From: Rhizobium sp. 18065
GTDB lineage: Bacteria > Pseudomonadota > Alphaproteobacteria > Rhizobiales > Rhizobiaceae
NCBI RefSeq assembly: GCF_902706095.1
Contig: NZ_CACSJP010000001.1
Span: forward strand, 558,001 to 622,000
Direction of reading: 5' to 3'
Length of the DNA: 64,000 bases
Shown: positions 42,977-51,135 of the stretch, one piece after another
How the letters are laid out: every line of letters starts with the position of its first letter
Numbering within the stretch: position 1 is the stretch's first letter
Program-made: the position numbers and the translations under genes
Notes under the pieces: model-generated
The model's input: the letters and a program-made list of their open reading frames with translations, nothing else
Told to the model about the DNA's origin: nothing
The model's database searches: none

Positions 42977-44109
42977 TGCCTACGATCAACCTACGTGGTG
43001 CACAAAAGAACTATGGCGTGAATGCTGCCAACGCGGTCGCCGATCTCGATCTGGAAATTCGCGATGGCGAGTTCATGTGCCTGCTTGGCCCCTCAGGCTG
43101 CGGTAAGACCACAACGTTGCGCATGATCGCCGGTCTGGAGAACCTGTCCGGCGGCGAGATCCAGGTGGGCGAGCGAGTCGTTGATTCGGTGCAGCAGGGC
43201 ATCTTCGTGCCGCCCGAAAAGCGGGAGATGGGTCTGGTGTTCCAGAGTTACGCGCTCTGGCCTCACCTGACCATCGAGCGCAACACCGATTTTGGTCTGC
43301 GGTTGCGTAATCTGCCCAAGGCGGAGCGCGAGGCACGGGTCGAGCGTGTCATGCAGGCACTCGATATCGCCAAGTATCGCGACCGCTATCCCTCGCAGCT
43401 GTCAGGCGGCCAGCAGCAGCGGGTGGCGCTTGCCCGCATGCTGGCGGTCAATCCGGGTGTGCTTCTGCTCGACGAACCATTGTCTAATCTGGATGCGCGG
43501 CTGCGTCTGGAAATGCGTGCCGAGCTCAAGCGTCTGCACAACGAGTTCAAGACGACGATCGTCTTCGTCACGCACGACCAGTGGGAGGCCATGACACTGG
43601 CGACGACAATTGCGGTGATGAACGAAGGCACGTTGCAGCAGATGGGTACGCCAAACGATATCTATGATCGCCCGGCCAACCGCTTCGTCGCGGAATTCGT
43701 CGGTAGCCCGCCGATCAACATCCTGACCTTTGGCAAGCCGGGTATTTCCGACATTGCCGACAAGGCCGAAACCTATTTCTCGAAGAACTACCCGAAACTG
43801 CGCGGTATCGGCTCGATCGGCCTGCGCCCGGAAGCCATGGGTTATGTTGCTAAGCAAAAGTCCGTGCCCGAAGACAGTTTCAGCGCCGAGATGACGGTTA
43901 CCGGGGTGTTGCCGACCGGTGGAAGCTGGATCCTCGAACTGAGGAGCAAGAACCATACGCTCTTCCTTACAACGCACGCATTGCCGCGCATCGACAGTGG
44001 CGAGCGGGTCTTCGTCCATGCGCCGCCGGAAGCCATGCATGTCTTTGACGTGCAGGGTCGGCGGATCAGTGAGGCGGACACGGTCCTGAGGAAGAATACC
44101 TACAACTAA
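42976..44109 (+). CDS. ABC transporter ATP-binding protein
   Basis: A 377-residue ATPase. Walker A GPSGCGKTTT (about 39), Q-loop VFQSYALWPH, signature [15 protein letters not shown] and Walker B VLLLDEPLSNLD are intact, with the switch histidine in FVTHDQWEAM. The C-terminal 130 residues are a regulatory TOBE/MOP-type domain (IGSIGLRPEAMGYV, VTGVLPTGGSWILEL), as in FbpC/MalK/PotA. It energises the import through the 41123-42976 permease, in the same operon just before the three binding-protein genes. Confidence 0.93.
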   Translation: MPTINLRGAQKNYGVNAANAVADLDLEIRDGEFMCLLGPSGCGKTTTLRMIAGLENLSGGEIQVGERVVDSVQQGIFVPPEKREMGLVFQSYALWPHLTIERNTDFGLRLRNLPKAEREARVERVMQALDIAKYRDRYPSQLSGGQQQRVALARMLAVNPGVLLLDEPLSNLDARLRLEMRAELKRLHNEFKTTIVFVTHDQWEAMTLATTIAVMNEGTLQQMGTPNDIYDRPANRFVAEFVGSPPINILTFGKPGISDIADKAETYFSKNYPKLRGIGSIGLRPEAMGYVAKQKSVPEDSFSAEMTVTGVLPTGGSWILELRSKNHTLFLTTHALPRIDSGERVFVHAPPEAMHVFDVQGRRISEADTVLRKNTYN

Positions 44110-44148
44110 AATCGACGAGTTCTGGACGCTTACTGAAGGAGGAGCAGT

Positions 44149-45276
44149 ATGACGCGTGAAATGAAGGGTTGCATGGGCCGACTTTTGATGACGGCCGCGG
44201 TTCTGACGACGCTTGGAGGCGCGGTGAAGGCGCAGGAGCAGTTCAATCTCGATGCACTGGTCGAGGCCGCCAGGAAGGAAAAACCGATCACTGTCTATGA
44301 CAGCACCGGCAAGATCGTCGAAATGGCGCAGAACTTCGCCAAGAAATACGGACTTTCCGCCGAGGGCTCGAAGGTCAAGGCGACCGCACAGCTCGAGATG
44401 ATCATCCGTGAGGCGCGCGCCAACAACATCCAGGGTGACGTATCGATCATCAGCGATGCACCGGCTGCGATGGCCCAGCTCATCCCGCAGGGTTTCGCTG
44501 AAAGCTGGCTACCGCCGGATCTCGCCGACAAGATCCCGGCTGAATATCAGGCACCGCTGACGGTGGTGAACAGCGCCAATGTCTGGGCCTACAATACCGA
44601 GCTTTTCGAAAAGTGCCCGGTCAGCAACATCTGGGAACTGACCGAGCCGAAGTGGAAGGGCAAGGTCGCCATGCAGGACCCGCTCGGTAAGGCCTCCTAT
44701 GTCGACTGGTTCAACCAGATGGCCAAGCACGGCGATGACAAGGTCGCCGCCGCCTACAAGGACCTCTACGGCAAGGATCTTGAGACCGGCGAGCAAAGTG
44801 CCACCGCGGCCTGGATCAAGGCGTTGGCGGCCAATGCGCCGCTCCTGACCGATGCCGATGCGGCGGCGGCGGAAGCCGTGGGTGCGCCTGGCCAGTCGGA
44901 GCCCTTCATGGGTCTGATCAGCTCGGCCAAGTTTCGCGACAACGCCGACAAGGGCATGAAGCTTGGCCTCTGCAAGGAGCTGAAGCCCTGGCTTGGCTGG
45001 CTCTATCCCGGCGTCGGGCTGATCACCAAGGGGACCGACAGTCCGAACGCGGCCAGGCTCTTCATCCACTACGTCATGACGGAAGAAGGCATCGCGCCGC
45101 AGGCGGCGGACGGGAAGATGTCTACCAACAGCGACGTCAAACTGCCGGCCAATGAGCCTTCCGGCATTGGCTCGGCCCTTGATCAGGTCCTGCCCTACAG
45201 CATGGCGACCGCCCTTGAAGACTGGGACGCGCGCGAAGACTGGCAGGATTTCTGGCGGATGAACTATCAAAAATGA
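44149..45276 (+). CDS. Periplasmic binding protein, FbpA/AfuA-like (copy 1)
   Basis: A 375-residue exported protein with a signal peptide ending near GGAVKA-QEQF and a strong GGAGGA ribosome binding site. The mature N-terminus reads FNLDALVEAARKEKPITVYDSTGKIVEMAQNF. Later motifs shared with the two following paralogues include WAYNTELFEKCPVSNIWEL, EPKWKGKVAMQDP, DWFNQ, FRDN and MTEEGIAPQ. The STGK motif near the first strand is suited to binding an anion. This family is often called iron-binding, but related AfuA binds sugar phosphates. It is closer to copy 3 than to copy 2. It delivers substrate to the permease just upstream. Confidence 0.88.
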   Translation: MTREMKGCMGRLLMTAAVLTTLGGAVKAQEQFNLDALVEAARKEKPITVYDSTGKIVEMAQNFAKKYGLSAEGSKVKATAQLEMIIREARANNIQGDVSIISDAPAAMAQLIPQGFAESWLPPDLADKIPAEYQAPLTVVNSANVWAYNTELFEKCPVSNIWELTEPKWKGKVAMQDPLGKASYVDWFNQMAKHGDDKVAAAYKDLYGKDLETGEQSATAAWIKALAANAPLLTDADAAAAEAVGAPGQSEPFMGLISSAKFRDNADKGMKLGLCKELKPWLGWLYPGVGLITKGTDSPNAARLFIHYVMTEEGIAPQAADGKMSTNSDVKLPANEPSGIGSALDQVLPYSMATALEDWDAREDWQDFWRMNYQK

Positions 45277-45299
45277 AAAAGCAATCGGGAGCAAACACC

Positions 45300-46439
45300 A
45301 TGACCAAAACCAAGCGGACGAAAACGGGCCGGCCTATCACAGCTGCTTGCGCTCTTGCTCTTGCCGTCACAGCGGGCTTTGCGGGCAGCGTCCATGCCGA
45401 GGAGGCGTTCAACCTCGATGCCTTGATCGAGGCTGCAAGGAAGGAGCCGCCGATCACGGTTTATGCCGTCACCGGCAAGATCGTCGATACAGCTCAGGCT
45501 TTCGCGGACAAGTACGGCGTAAAGGCCAGCGGCAAGAAGGTGAACGAGGCCGCTCAGATCGAGCTGATGATCCGCGAATATCAGGCTGACAACATCGTCG
45601 GTGATGTCAGCGTCGCGACCGACGTCGCCTCCGCCATGGGCGAACTCATCCCCCAAGGCATTGTTACCAGTTGGACGCCACCGGATCTCACAGGGGATAT
45701 AGGCGAAAAACTTCGCGATCCGCTCGTTGTGGTCTCCGACCCGCATGTCTGGACCTACAACACCGAGAAATACGACAAGTGCCCGGTTACCAACATCTGG
45801 CAGCTGGCGGAGCCGCAGTGGAAGGGCAAGCTTGCCATGCTCGACCTGTTCGACAAGCCGCTCTATGCCGACTGGTTCAATCAGATCGAGACCCACCACG
45901 ATGCTGAGGTGGCAAAGGCCTATGAGGCGCTCTACGGCAAACCGCTCGATATCAGCACTCAGACGGCGACCGCTGCGTGGGTCAAGGCATTTGCGGAAAA
46001 TGCGCCTTTGCTCTCAGATTCCTCGACAGTTGCCGAAGCCGCCGGCGCGCCGGGGCAGGCCGATCCATTCTTCGTCATCACCTCGACGGCGAAATACCGC
46101 GACAATGAATCCAAAGGCCTGAAGCTCGGCCTCTGCTCGGGTGTACAGCCCTTCACCGGCTTTCTGTATCCGGGTTTTGGGCTGATCGCGGCGAAGACCA
46201 AGAGCCCGAATGCGGCGAAACTCTTCGTTCGTTACCTGATGACGGAGGAGGGCATCGCGCCGCAGACAGCGGATGGCAAGATTTCGGGCAATTCCAAGAT
46301 CGGGCTTCCTGCAGATGAACCGTCGGGCATCGCCAAACATCTCGATGAACTGATGGCCTTCGACGCGACGACTGCTGCCGAGGACCTCGACAAGCGTGAG
46401 AGCTGGCAGGATTTCTGGCGGGTCAACTACAAGAAGTGA
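45300..46439 (+). CDS. Periplasmic binding protein, FbpA/AfuA-like (copy 2)
   Basis: A 379-residue paralogue. The ATG at 45300 is chosen for the GGGAG at 45286-45290 and gives a normal signal peptide (RPITAACALALAVTAGFAGS, cleavage near VHA-EEAF); another ATG overlaps the previous stop at 45273. It is the most diverged of the three: YAVTGKIVD replaces YDSTGKIVE, DVASAMGEL replaces DAPAA, and FLYPGFGLIA replaces the WTYIKLG/WLYPGVG region, so ligand preference may differ. It keeps CPVTNIWQL, WKGKLAM and DWFNQIE. A terminator follows, which may lower expression of copy 3. Confidence 0.87.
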   Translation: MTKTKRTKTGRPITAACALALAVTAGFAGSVHAEEAFNLDALIEAARKEPPITVYAVTGKIVDTAQAFADKYGVKASGKKVNEAAQIELMIREYQADNIVGDVSVATDVASAMGELIPQGIVTSWTPPDLTGDIGEKLRDPLVVVSDPHVWTYNTEKYDKCPVTNIWQLAEPQWKGKLAMLDLFDKPLYADWFNQIETHHDAEVAKAYEALYGKPLDISTQTATAAWVKAFAENAPLLSDSSTVAEAAGAPGQADPFFVITSTAKYRDNESKGLKLGLCSGVQPFTGFLYPGFGLIAAKTKSPNAAKLFVRYLMTEEGIAPQTADGKISGNSKIGLPADEPSGIAKHLDELMAFDATTAAEDLDKRESWQDFWRVNYKK

Positions 46440-46444
46440 AGTCA

Positions 46445-46474
46445 GGGGCAGGTGGAGGCCTGCCCCTTTTTTTT
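46445..46474 (+). terminator. Rho-independent terminator between binding-protein genes 2 and 3
   Basis: GGGGCAGG (46445-46452) and CCTGCCCC (46459-46466) with a 6-base loop, then eight T (46467-46474). It begins 5 bases after the copy 2 stop and ends 17 bases before the copy 3 start, so it either ends the operon or acts as a partial terminator setting the ratio of the products. Confidence 0.88.
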
Positions 46475-46491
46475 CCTTGGGAGGGGAAGTC

Positions 46492-47616
46492 ATGAATAAC
46501 GGAAAACATCTACTCACAGTATTGATGGCTGCCGGCCTGCTGGCCAGCGCATCGGCCGGTGCCTTGCGCGCCGAAGAGGCTTTCGATCTCGACGCCCTGG
46601 TTGCCGCGGCAAAGGCGGAAAAACCGATCAACATCTATGACAGCACCGGCAAGATCGTCGAGATGGCCGAAAACTTCAGTGCGAAATACGGGTTGAAGGC
46701 AACGGGCATGAAGGTCTCGGCCAACAGCCAGCTCGAAATGATCATTCGCGAAAGCCAGTCGAGCAATGTGCAGGGCGATGTCGTGCTGATCACCGACGCG
46801 CCGGCCGCCTTGGCACAGCTCCTGCCGGAGGGCTTCGTCGAAAACTATCTGCCCGCCGACATGGCTGCGAAAATTCCAGCCGATCTCCAGGATCCGCTGG
46901 CAATTTCGACCAACGCCAATGTCTGGGCCTACAATACCGAGGCCTACGACAAATGCCCCGTCAGCAATATCTGGGAGCTGACCGAGCCCAAGTGGAAAGG
47001 CAAGGTCGCGCTTGTCGATCCGCTGACCAAGGGCAGCTACACGGACTGGTTTAACCAGCTGGAAACACATGGCAACGACCAGGTCGCGGCCGCTTACAAG
47101 GCGCATTTCGGCAAGGATATCAAGACGACGGAGAAAAGTGCCGCTGCTGCCTGGATCAAGGCACTGGCGCAAAATGCGCCGCTTGCCACGGATGGCGACG
47201 ACCCGATTTCGGAAGCCGTGGGCGTCGCAGGGCAGAAGGAGCCCTTCTTCGGCCTGCTGAGCTCGGCCAAGTTCCGCGACAATGAGGACAAGGGATACAA
47301 GCTCGGCATCTGTGCCGACCTCAAGCCTTGGGTCGGCTGGACCTATATCAAGCTCGGCTTGATCGCGTCGAAGACACAGAGCCCCAACACGGCAAAGCTG
47401 TTCGTTCATTACATCCTGACGGAAGAGGGGATCGCGCCGCAGATGAAGGACGGCAAGGTTCCGACCAATACGGATATCAAGATGCCGGAGAACGAGCCGT
47501 CGGGGCTTGCCAAGATTTCCGACCGGCTTTTTGGCTACAGCTCGGCGACTGGCCTTGACGACTTCGATCGGCGTGAAGAGTGGCAAGACTTCTGGCGCGT
47601 CAACTATTCCAAATAA
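46492..47616 (+). CDS. Periplasmic binding protein, FbpA/AfuA-like (copy 3)
   Basis: A 374-residue paralogue starting MNNGKHLLTVLMAAG at 46492 with a strong GGGAGGGGAAG ribosome binding site. The signal peptide ends near GALRA-EEAF. It closely matches copy 1 (KPINIYDSTGKIVEMAENF, NVWAYNTEAYDKCPVSNIWEL, SSAKFRDNEDKGYKLG), suggesting a duplication of copies 1 and 3 more recent than the split from copy 2. It is separated from copy 2 by a terminator, so it may have its own promoter or depend on read-through. A GC-rich hairpin follows. Confidence 0.88.
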   Translation: MNNGKHLLTVLMAAGLLASASAGALRAEEAFDLDALVAAAKAEKPINIYDSTGKIVEMAENFSAKYGLKATGMKVSANSQLEMIIRESQSSNVQGDVVLITDAPAALAQLLPEGFVENYLPADMAAKIPADLQDPLAISTNANVWAYNTEAYDKCPVSNIWELTEPKWKGKVALVDPLTKGSYTDWFNQLETHGNDQVAAAYKAHFGKDIKTTEKSAAAAWIKALAQNAPLATDGDDPISEAVGVAGQKEPFFGLLSSAKFRDNEDKGYKLGICADLKPWVGWTYIKLGLIASKTQSPNTAKLFVHYILTEEGIAPQMKDGKVPTNTDIKMPENEPSGLAKISDRLFGYSSATGLDDFDRREEWQDFWRVNYSK

Positions 47617-47621
47617 AACGC

Positions 47622-47647
47622 ACCGGCGCGGTTTCGGTCGCGCCGGT
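47622..47647 (+). terminator. GC-rich stem-loop after binding-protein gene 3
   Basis: A 9-bp perfect inverted repeat ACCGGCGCG (47622-47630) / CGCGCCGGT (47639-47647) with an 8-base loop. The following CTCTTC is T-poor, so it is more likely an RNA 3'-end stabiliser or weak terminator than a full stop. The next gene begins 29 bases later. Confidence 0.5.
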
Positions 47648-47676
47648 CTCTTCATCGCTGTGAGGTAAGGAATTCC

Positions 47677-48582
47677 ATGTCGACCGAAAAGTCCCCCGCC
47701 AGTTCGCAAGCCGTTTTTGAGCCTGCGCATGCCCGATCCCGGCGATTGATGGATCTGGCACAATCTGCGGCTCTCGCCGTTCGCGAACCACTGCTGGATG
47801 CCTTTCGCTCGGCCATGGTGGTGGATTACAAAGTGGACCTACATGATATCGTAACGGTTCATGACAAGCATGCTGAGGCTACGATCCGTGCTTTCATTCT
47901 CGAGCATGAACCCAATTCGGCAATCATGGGTGAGGAGGGGGGGCAGATTGGCGCCGGCGATATCCAATGGTATGTCGATCCAATCGACGGAACGGCAAAT
48001 TTTGCCAGGGGACTGGCTTTCTGGTGTGTCTCGATTGCCGCCGTCGTCGACGAAGAAGTCGTTGCAGGCGCCATCTATGACCCCGTCGCAGACCTGATGT
48101 TTTCTGCCGATCTTGATACGGCCTATCTCAACGGCAAGCCAATACGCTCTCACGCGGTTGCTGATGAGACACAAGCCACCCTGATTACCGGCTATCCGGT
48201 CTCTCGCGACTTTCGTCTCGATGGGAGAGAGGTGGCACTTGCCAATATGGGGAAACTGGTCGAGACCTTCTCGACGTTGCGACGCCCGGGCAGTGCCGCG
48301 CTCAGCATTGCCCATGTGGCGGCGGGCTGGGCCGATGCTGCAGCGGGTTTCGGTGTCAACGCCTGGGACGTGGCGGCGGCAATACTGATCCTCAAGAAGG
48401 CCGGAGGCCGCTACGAGCCATTGACGCTTGGCAAGGTCGCTCCCGGCTCCCTGGACTATCTCTGCCCCGGATATATTGCGACTGGCGAGGGAGCAAATTA
48501 TCCGCGGCTCGACCATGTCGCGCGCTCGATCTCCGAGAACCGCATCGCAAAGGCAGCCGACAGAAGGGTTCGCGATCTATGA
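47677..48582 (+). CDS. Inositol monophosphatase family protein (copy 2)
   Basis: A 301-residue paralogue of the 34736-35578 product. Metal-site motifs are conserved: MGEEGGQIGAG, VDPIDGTANFARG and NAWDVAAAILILKKAGG. The N-terminus (MSTEKSPASSQAVFEPA) is longer and polar, with no signal peptide. It ends in a four-base ATGA overlap with the second dual-specificity-like phosphatase gene, mirroring the gene pair at 34736-36235. Duplicate pairs with diverged sequences may act on different positions or stages of the same substrate; this is inference. Confidence 0.88.
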   Translation: MSTEKSPASSQAVFEPAHARSRRLMDLAQSAALAVREPLLDAFRSAMVVDYKVDLHDIVTVHDKHAEATIRAFILEHEPNSAIMGEEGGQIGAGDIQWYVDPIDGTANFARGLAFWCVSIAAVVDEEVVAGAIYDPVADLMFSADLDTAYLNGKPIRSHAVADETQATLITGYPVSRDFRLDGREVALANMGKLVETFSTLRRPGSAALSIAHVAAGWADAAAGFGVNAWDVAAAILILKKAGGRYEPLTLGKVAPGSLDYLCPGYIATGEGANYPRLDHVARSISENRIAKAADRRVRDL

Positions 48583-49259
48583 CTGGATCTGGTTCAGAAC
48601 GGTTAGCTCCGGCCGAAAAAAATAGGCAGGAATTGCAAACGAATAGTCCGCAGGCGCCGGAAGATAGCCAACTGCCCAAGCTCAGTCTCATCTATGAGCG
48701 TCACCCCACCTATGGGGTGGATCTCTATATTTCCGGGAAGGAGGGGGCGGCCGACCTCGAATTGCTTCACAGTAACGGCATCACGACTGTCATCAACTGC
48801 GCCGTCAATCTCGACTTTAACTATGTGCGTCAGCCACAGGTCGTGTCCGATCATCAGGGCAGTGTCTATGGCCCGGGCGAGATCCGCTACTATAAGATTG
48901 GCCTGATCGACGGCGCGGGCAATCCCGAAACGCAGATGGTGGCCGCGCACTATATCCTGCGGGCTGCACTTGAGCAGGTCCTGCCGGACAAGCCGTCCTA
49001 TCCGAGGCGCGAGCGGGGCAATGTTCTCATCAACTGTCGTGGCGGCCGCTCACGCTCCGTTGCGGTGGTGGCACTTTTCTTACACCTGACATTGCCGGAC
49101 GAGTTCGCAACGCTCGACGCCGCTATTGCCCACGTCCGAAAGCACCGCGAGTTGCCGGAAAACGAGTGGTTCAAAGCGCCAAAACCGGTTCTTGCTGATG
49201 CTGCGCGCCGCGCTGCCGACTGGATCTGTATGGTTGACTCCGTTGCTCGCCCAAGCTGA
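48579..49259 (+). CDS. Dual-specificity/PTP-like cysteine phosphatase (copy 2)
   Basis: A 226-residue paralogue of the 35600-36235 product. The P-loop NVLINCRGGRSRSVAVVALFLH (about 147-168) again has Asn before the catalytic Cys and the C-x5-R signature. LYISGKEGAADLELLHSNGITTVINCAVNLD and YYKIGLIDGAGNPETQ match copy 1. The N-terminal 35 residues are polar and differ. Cytoplasmic. It is the last gene of the ABC operon, followed by a strong bidirectional terminator at 49335-49369. Confidence 0.82.
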   Translation: MTGSGSERLAPAEKNRQELQTNSPQAPEDSQLPKLSLIYERHPTYGVDLYISGKEGAADLELLHSNGITTVINCAVNLDFNYVRQPQVVSDHQGSVYGPGEIRYYKIGLIDGAGNPETQMVAAHYILRAALEQVLPDKPSYPRRERGNVLINCRGGRSRSVAVVALFLHLTLPDEFATLDAAIAHVRKHRELPENEWFKAPKPVLADAARRAADWICMVDSVARPS

Positions 49260-49334
49260 TTGGCTCGGTAAACGATGGTGTCATTTTCATGTTAATCCGC
49301 CGATCACAATAACAGGGCAATCCCTGAAAATGGG

Positions 49335-49369
49335 AAAAGCCAGTGCGCTGATTGCCCACTGGCTTTTTT
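49335..49369. terminator. Bidirectional rho-independent terminator
   Basis: AAAAGCCAGTG (49335-49345) and CACTGGC (49357-49363) with six T (49364-49369) on the forward strand and four A before the stem, which read as T on the reverse strand. It lies between two convergent genes and can serve both. Confidence 0.88.
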
Positions 49370-49384
49370 CGTAAATTTTGGAAG

Positions 49385-50281
49385 TTATCGGGCGCTGGAA
49401 AGGTAGGTGACCTCTTCGTCGTCGCGCTGACGACCACCCAAGGCCGCTGCGGCCGAGGCGATGAATGCGCCGACCAGAAGCGACAGTGCTCCGAGCATCG
49501 CGGTTGTTGCACCAATCTGGCGCGCATCATCCGCAGTCTGCTGAGCCTTTACCTTGGCGTCGTTGATCTGAGCCAGCGTAGCATCGACGCGAGCGCGAGC
49601 CTCCTCAGGCGTCAGACCTGCACGCGACGCAACGATGGCGGCCATGTAAGCCTTGTCGGCTTCCGGCACTTCGCCTGCCGCTGCGCCGTTCACAAGGATG
49701 CGCGAGATCTCTGCAGCGGCCGAGCCGTCATCCGACTGGGCATTGACGCGGATTTCCTGCAGACGGAGCAGGGTATCGGTGAAGTAGCCCATGCTGCCCG
49801 CGCTATCGCCGTCGTCACTGGCCGCGGCAGCTGCAACGGTGGCTGTGGATGCAGCCGAGCCGACGGCTTGTGCGCCGGCACCGACCAGCGACGTAAATGC
49901 GGAACCCGCAAGACCCGCGACCACGACTGTGGCCAGAGCCCAGCTCATGAAGCCGTGGGCGGTATCACGGAAGAAAACCTCATCCGTGTGGATGCCGACC
50001 CATTTGGTGCGAAGCCGTCCGGTCAGATAGCCGCCGAGTGCCGAAGACAGCCACTGGACAACGACGAACCAGATTGCAGCGGTGACGCTGACTGCGGTGA
50101 AGGAGGCGCTTTCACCAGCCCATGGCGAGACCATGGTGAAGCCCACGCCCGCGCCCAACAGCAAGAGCAGCATTGTGGTTGCCGAGGCTGCGACCGCGCC
50201 GCCGATCACAGGACCCCATGCCAGAGCAGGGGAAGTGGATTCGATACCGATGTCTGAAGTGCCCGAACGATATGTTGCCAT
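49385..50281 (-). CDS. Multi-pass membrane protein of unknown function
   Basis: A 298-residue protein from the ATG at 50279-50281 with GAGGTGA 5 bases upstream. It has four to five membrane segments: PVIGGAVAASATTMLLLLLGAG (about 25-46), a second in AVSVTAAIWFVVVQWL with SSALGGYLTGRLRTKW after it, a third in FMSWALATVVVAGLAGSAF and a last at the C-terminus (MLGALSLLVGAFIASAAAALGG). Between them is a soluble helical stretch (about 150-255) rich in alanine and acidic residues. The GGYLTGRL motif and TM layout resemble alphaproteobacterial membrane proteins sometimes labelled PhnA-like, without known function. It follows the small peptide gene at 50292. Confidence 0.7.
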   Translation of the reverse strand: MATYRSGTSDIGIESTSPALAWGPVIGGAVAASATTMLLLLLGAGVGFTMVSPWAGESASFTAVSVTAAIWFVVVQWLSSALGGYLTGRLRTKWVGIHTDEVFFRDTAHGFMSWALATVVVAGLAGSAFTSLVGAGAQAVGSAASTATVAAAAASDDGDSAGSMGYFTDTLLRLQEIRVNAQSDDGSAAAEISRILVNGAAAGEVPEADKAYMAAIVASRAGLTPEEARARVDATLAQINDAKVKAQQTADDARQIGATTAMLGALSLLVGAFIASAAAALGGRQRDDEEVTYLSSAR

Positions 50282-50291
50282 TTTAATCACC

Positions 50292-50369
50292 TCAGCGGAG
50301 GAAGAGCACAAGAAGGATTACGATGGGGAGTGGAATCCCCAAGAGCCAAAGAAGAATGCCGCGTCCCAT
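50292..50369 (-). CDS. 25-residue hydrophobic membrane peptide
   Basis: A very short gene starting MGRGILLWLLGIP, hydrophobic to its end, with GGAGAG 4 bases before the ATG (50367-50369). Closely similar tiny membrane proteins occur widely in alphaproteobacteria, usually unannotated. It would be a single membrane helix with a basic tail. It ends 10 bases before the larger membrane protein starts, so the two are probably co-expressed. Confidence 0.6.
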   Translation of the reverse strand: MGRGILLWLLGIPLPIVILLVLFLR

Positions 50370-51030
50370 ATTTCTCTCCATTTTCCATGCAGTGTTGGTC
50401 GCCAGATAACAAACCTCTGACTGGAATGTTCCTCCATGTTTCATGGATTGAGTTCGGGTCATGGGGGAAAGGAACGTGGCAGATCCGAGAGGGGTCGGGT
50501 TCACCGAATTCGGATTCTGGACTTCTCGTCATCACTTCGGTGTCGAGCAGTCTCCGCCTGAAGACCCGGATTAAAGTTGGGCAGACTGCCGAGTGATGTG
50601 CTTCTGGCGACGGATGCATCTTGCCGATCCGGCCGTGATGAACCTCGCGTGCGTCTCGGTCATCCGGCTACCATCCCTTGCGATTGACGATCCGCCTTTG
50701 CTCCTCTTGGCGGATCGTCACCGTCATGCTTGCTCAAGCGTCTGGATAAGCATGCTATCGATCTGGGCAAGGGCAAACGCATACTTGCCCCAGGAGGCAG
50801 GATCGATCCGGTCTCTCTGATAAACGCGCCGGAGGACGTTGATGCCTTTTCGTGACCAGCAGCAGGCCTAGGTCCGGCTGCTCATGCGCCGTCTTGCAAT
50901 CGCGCTAGAGGCATGTTTTCCGCCGCGAGGGCAGCCCCGGCCGAAAAGCTTCGATCTTGCCTTGAACGGCGCCCGTAAAATTGTCAGTAGCCCGCGAGGC
51001 ACTGTTCGAACCATGGGCTGCATGTGGACA
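50370..51030. other. Intergenic region with a gene fragment
   Basis: No intact gene. On the reverse strand about 50724-50850 reads as a plausible protein C-terminus (ASWGKYAFALAQIDSMLIQT before a stop at 50724-50726) but has an upstream in-frame stop and no start codon, so it is a fragment of unknown origin. The rest shows nothing I can support. Confidence 0.4.
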
Positions 51031-51084
51031 TAAAAACCCCCGAGGCTGGCCCCCGAGGCTGGATGTCCAGCTATCGGGGGCCAG
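51031..51084 (-). terminator. Rho-independent terminator of the HisD-like gene
   Basis: On the reverse strand nested inverted repeats (GGCCCCCGA with TCGGGGGCC, and an inner AGCTGGA/TCCAGCC) end in TCGGGGGTTTTTA. It lies 52 bases after the stop of the gene at 51136. Confidence 0.7.
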
Positions 51085-51135
51085 TGTAGTCATCTCGGCG
51101 ACTATGCACCGTGATGATTTACTTGAGACGATCGA

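Noticed and set aside
41123..47616. Annotation as a ferric-iron ABC transporter
   Set aside because: The family resemblance alone would suggest iron, but the flanking phosphatases, Na/Pi transporter and LacI-type regulator, and the known hexose-phosphate specificity of AfuABC, make a phosphoester more likely. No iron operator is seen here.
50724..50851. A gene on the reverse strand in the 50.7-kb gap
   Set aside because: The protein-like C-terminus has an upstream in-frame stop and no start codon; only a fragment.
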